Below the pieces are notes generated by a model. The model ran no database searches and was not told where the DNA came from. It saw nothing but the letters and a program-made list of their open reading frames with translations. Of a stretch of DNA of 64,000 nt, positions 63,701 to 64,000 are shown in pieces. Origin of the DNA: Onchocerca lupi. Taxonomy: Eukaryota > Nematoda > Chromadorea > Rhabditida > Onchocercidae. Positions within the stretch are counted from its first letter, which is position 1; each line of letters begins with the position of its first letter. The stretch is from positions 37,368 to 101,367 of the forward strand of contig JAOVVO010000259.1 of assembly GCA_028564675.1 (NCBI GenBank), read 5' to 3'. Both the position numbers and the translations under genes were made by a program.

Positions 63701-64000
63701 TAGAAAAAATAAGGAAAATTATGAAATGATAAAAAAATTTTTAGTACTTCTAAACAAAAAATGCGAAAAAAAAAAATGCGCGAATGACATTCACCTTATT
63801 CATCAAATAATTGAAATTCATTTCATCATTCACGTTAGTCTGGCTCATGGTACTGATTGTGGGGGAGGTGGAGGCAAAATTCAGGTTGGCATGACTTTGT
63901 ATTGGTTGCGTCAGGCTGCATTGGTTGTTTGAGGGGTTGAAATTGTGTTGGGGTTGTGTGATTTGCTTCGGAAATAGCCCTTCCAAATTGCATGGGGGGG
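48773..64000 (-). CDS. mdn-1: Midasin (MDN1/Rea1), C-terminal part, cut by the window edge
   Basis: 32 exons seen; phases close throughout. Ends: 64000-63795 (partial), 63644-63450, 63064-62894, 62767-62606, 62268-62076, 61800-61691, 61022-60779, 60527-60343, 59981-59906, 59622-59486, 59220-58966, 58343-57984, 57531-57418, 56900-56769, 56313-56092, 55883-55731, 55462-55281, 54924-54606, 54240-54007, 53692-53546, 53298-53166, 53033-52884, 52605-52247, 51892-51726, 51627-51455, 51245-51076, 50814-50680, 50384-50212, 50059-49885, 49580-49371, 49250-49149, 49015-48773. About 1,990 residues: the linker (KEKWPEMTVL, NWRKMEVLCWNNLL, IEKKLVAQKEPIEKQLNDF), the Asp/Glu-rich tail (53.7-50.7 kb), then the VWA domain with MIDAS motif DDSASM (DxSxS) near 49.92 kb and stop after ELTARDS. 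Midasin is the nuclear AAA+ machine that strips Rsa4/NLE1 and Ytm1/WDR12 from pre-60S particles. The AAA ring lies beyond 64 kb. Name by family. Confidence 0.95.
50680..53692 (-). other. Acidic (Asp/Glu-rich) region of midasin
   Basis: Eight exons encode a low-complexity D/E/N/K stretch of about 470 residues (for example DDVGDD-like and EDEDQSDDN segments). Sequence context matches the acidic linker that joins the midasin body to its MIDAS domain. Little primary sequence is conserved here between species, so exon boundaries rest on splice sites and phase. Confidence 0.85.

Noticed and set aside
63582..63932. 116-codon plus-strand ORF near the right edge
   Set aside because: It spans antisense of two midasin exons and the intron between them; the minus-strand exons are in phase with the rest of midasin.

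Overview
The window looks like nuclear DNA of a nematode, probably a clade III (spirurid/filarial-type) worm. It is very AT-rich. Its genes are split into many short exons with GT..AG introns, mostly 100-400 bp, with T-rich acceptors ending TTTCAG. Gene content is animal and nematode-specific: an Srx-type chemoreceptor-like GPCR pair, a bestrophin, an asymmetric Ap4A hydrolase, a multi-Tudor protein and midasin, plus BEL/Pao and Helitron relics. The species assignment is inference.

Layout. 1-1.72 kb: decayed BEL/Pao pol. About 2.93-11.78 kb and 13.49-24.76 kb: two copies of one tandem segmental duplication. Each carries a six-exon Srx-type GPCR on the minus strand and, further right, the 5' part of a bestrophin gene. 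In copy A the bestrophin exon is dead. In copy B it is intact and the gene continues to 29.46 kb. A Helitron fragment separates the copies. Copy B was further interrupted by a larger degenerate Helitron (17.35-20.11 kb) and a solo BEL/Pao LTR (21.10-21.70 kb).

29.94-31.11 kb: a three-exon Nudix Ap4A hydrolase (minus), convergent with the bestrophin. 32.19 kb: tRNA-Gln(CUG). 32.39-34.02 kb: a truncated BEL/Pao element (5' LTR plus broken gag), minus strand.

35.83-46.16 kb: a multi-Tudor-domain protein (minus, about 25 exons). 46.93-47.66 kb: a 43-bp-period minisatellite. 48.77 kb to the right edge: the C-terminal ~1,990 residues of midasin (MDN1/Rea1), 32 exons, minus strand, ending in the acidic region and the VWA/MIDAS domain. 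Its AAA+ ring would lie beyond 64 kb.

Exon models were built by eye. For the two GPCRs, the Nudix gene and midasin every intron phase closes. The bestrophin closes except for a missing acceptor at exon 4. The Tudor gene closes except between 43.1 and 43.96 kb. I saw no multi-gene 'system'. The most unusual structure is the transposon-edged segmental duplication and what happened to its receptor and channel copies.
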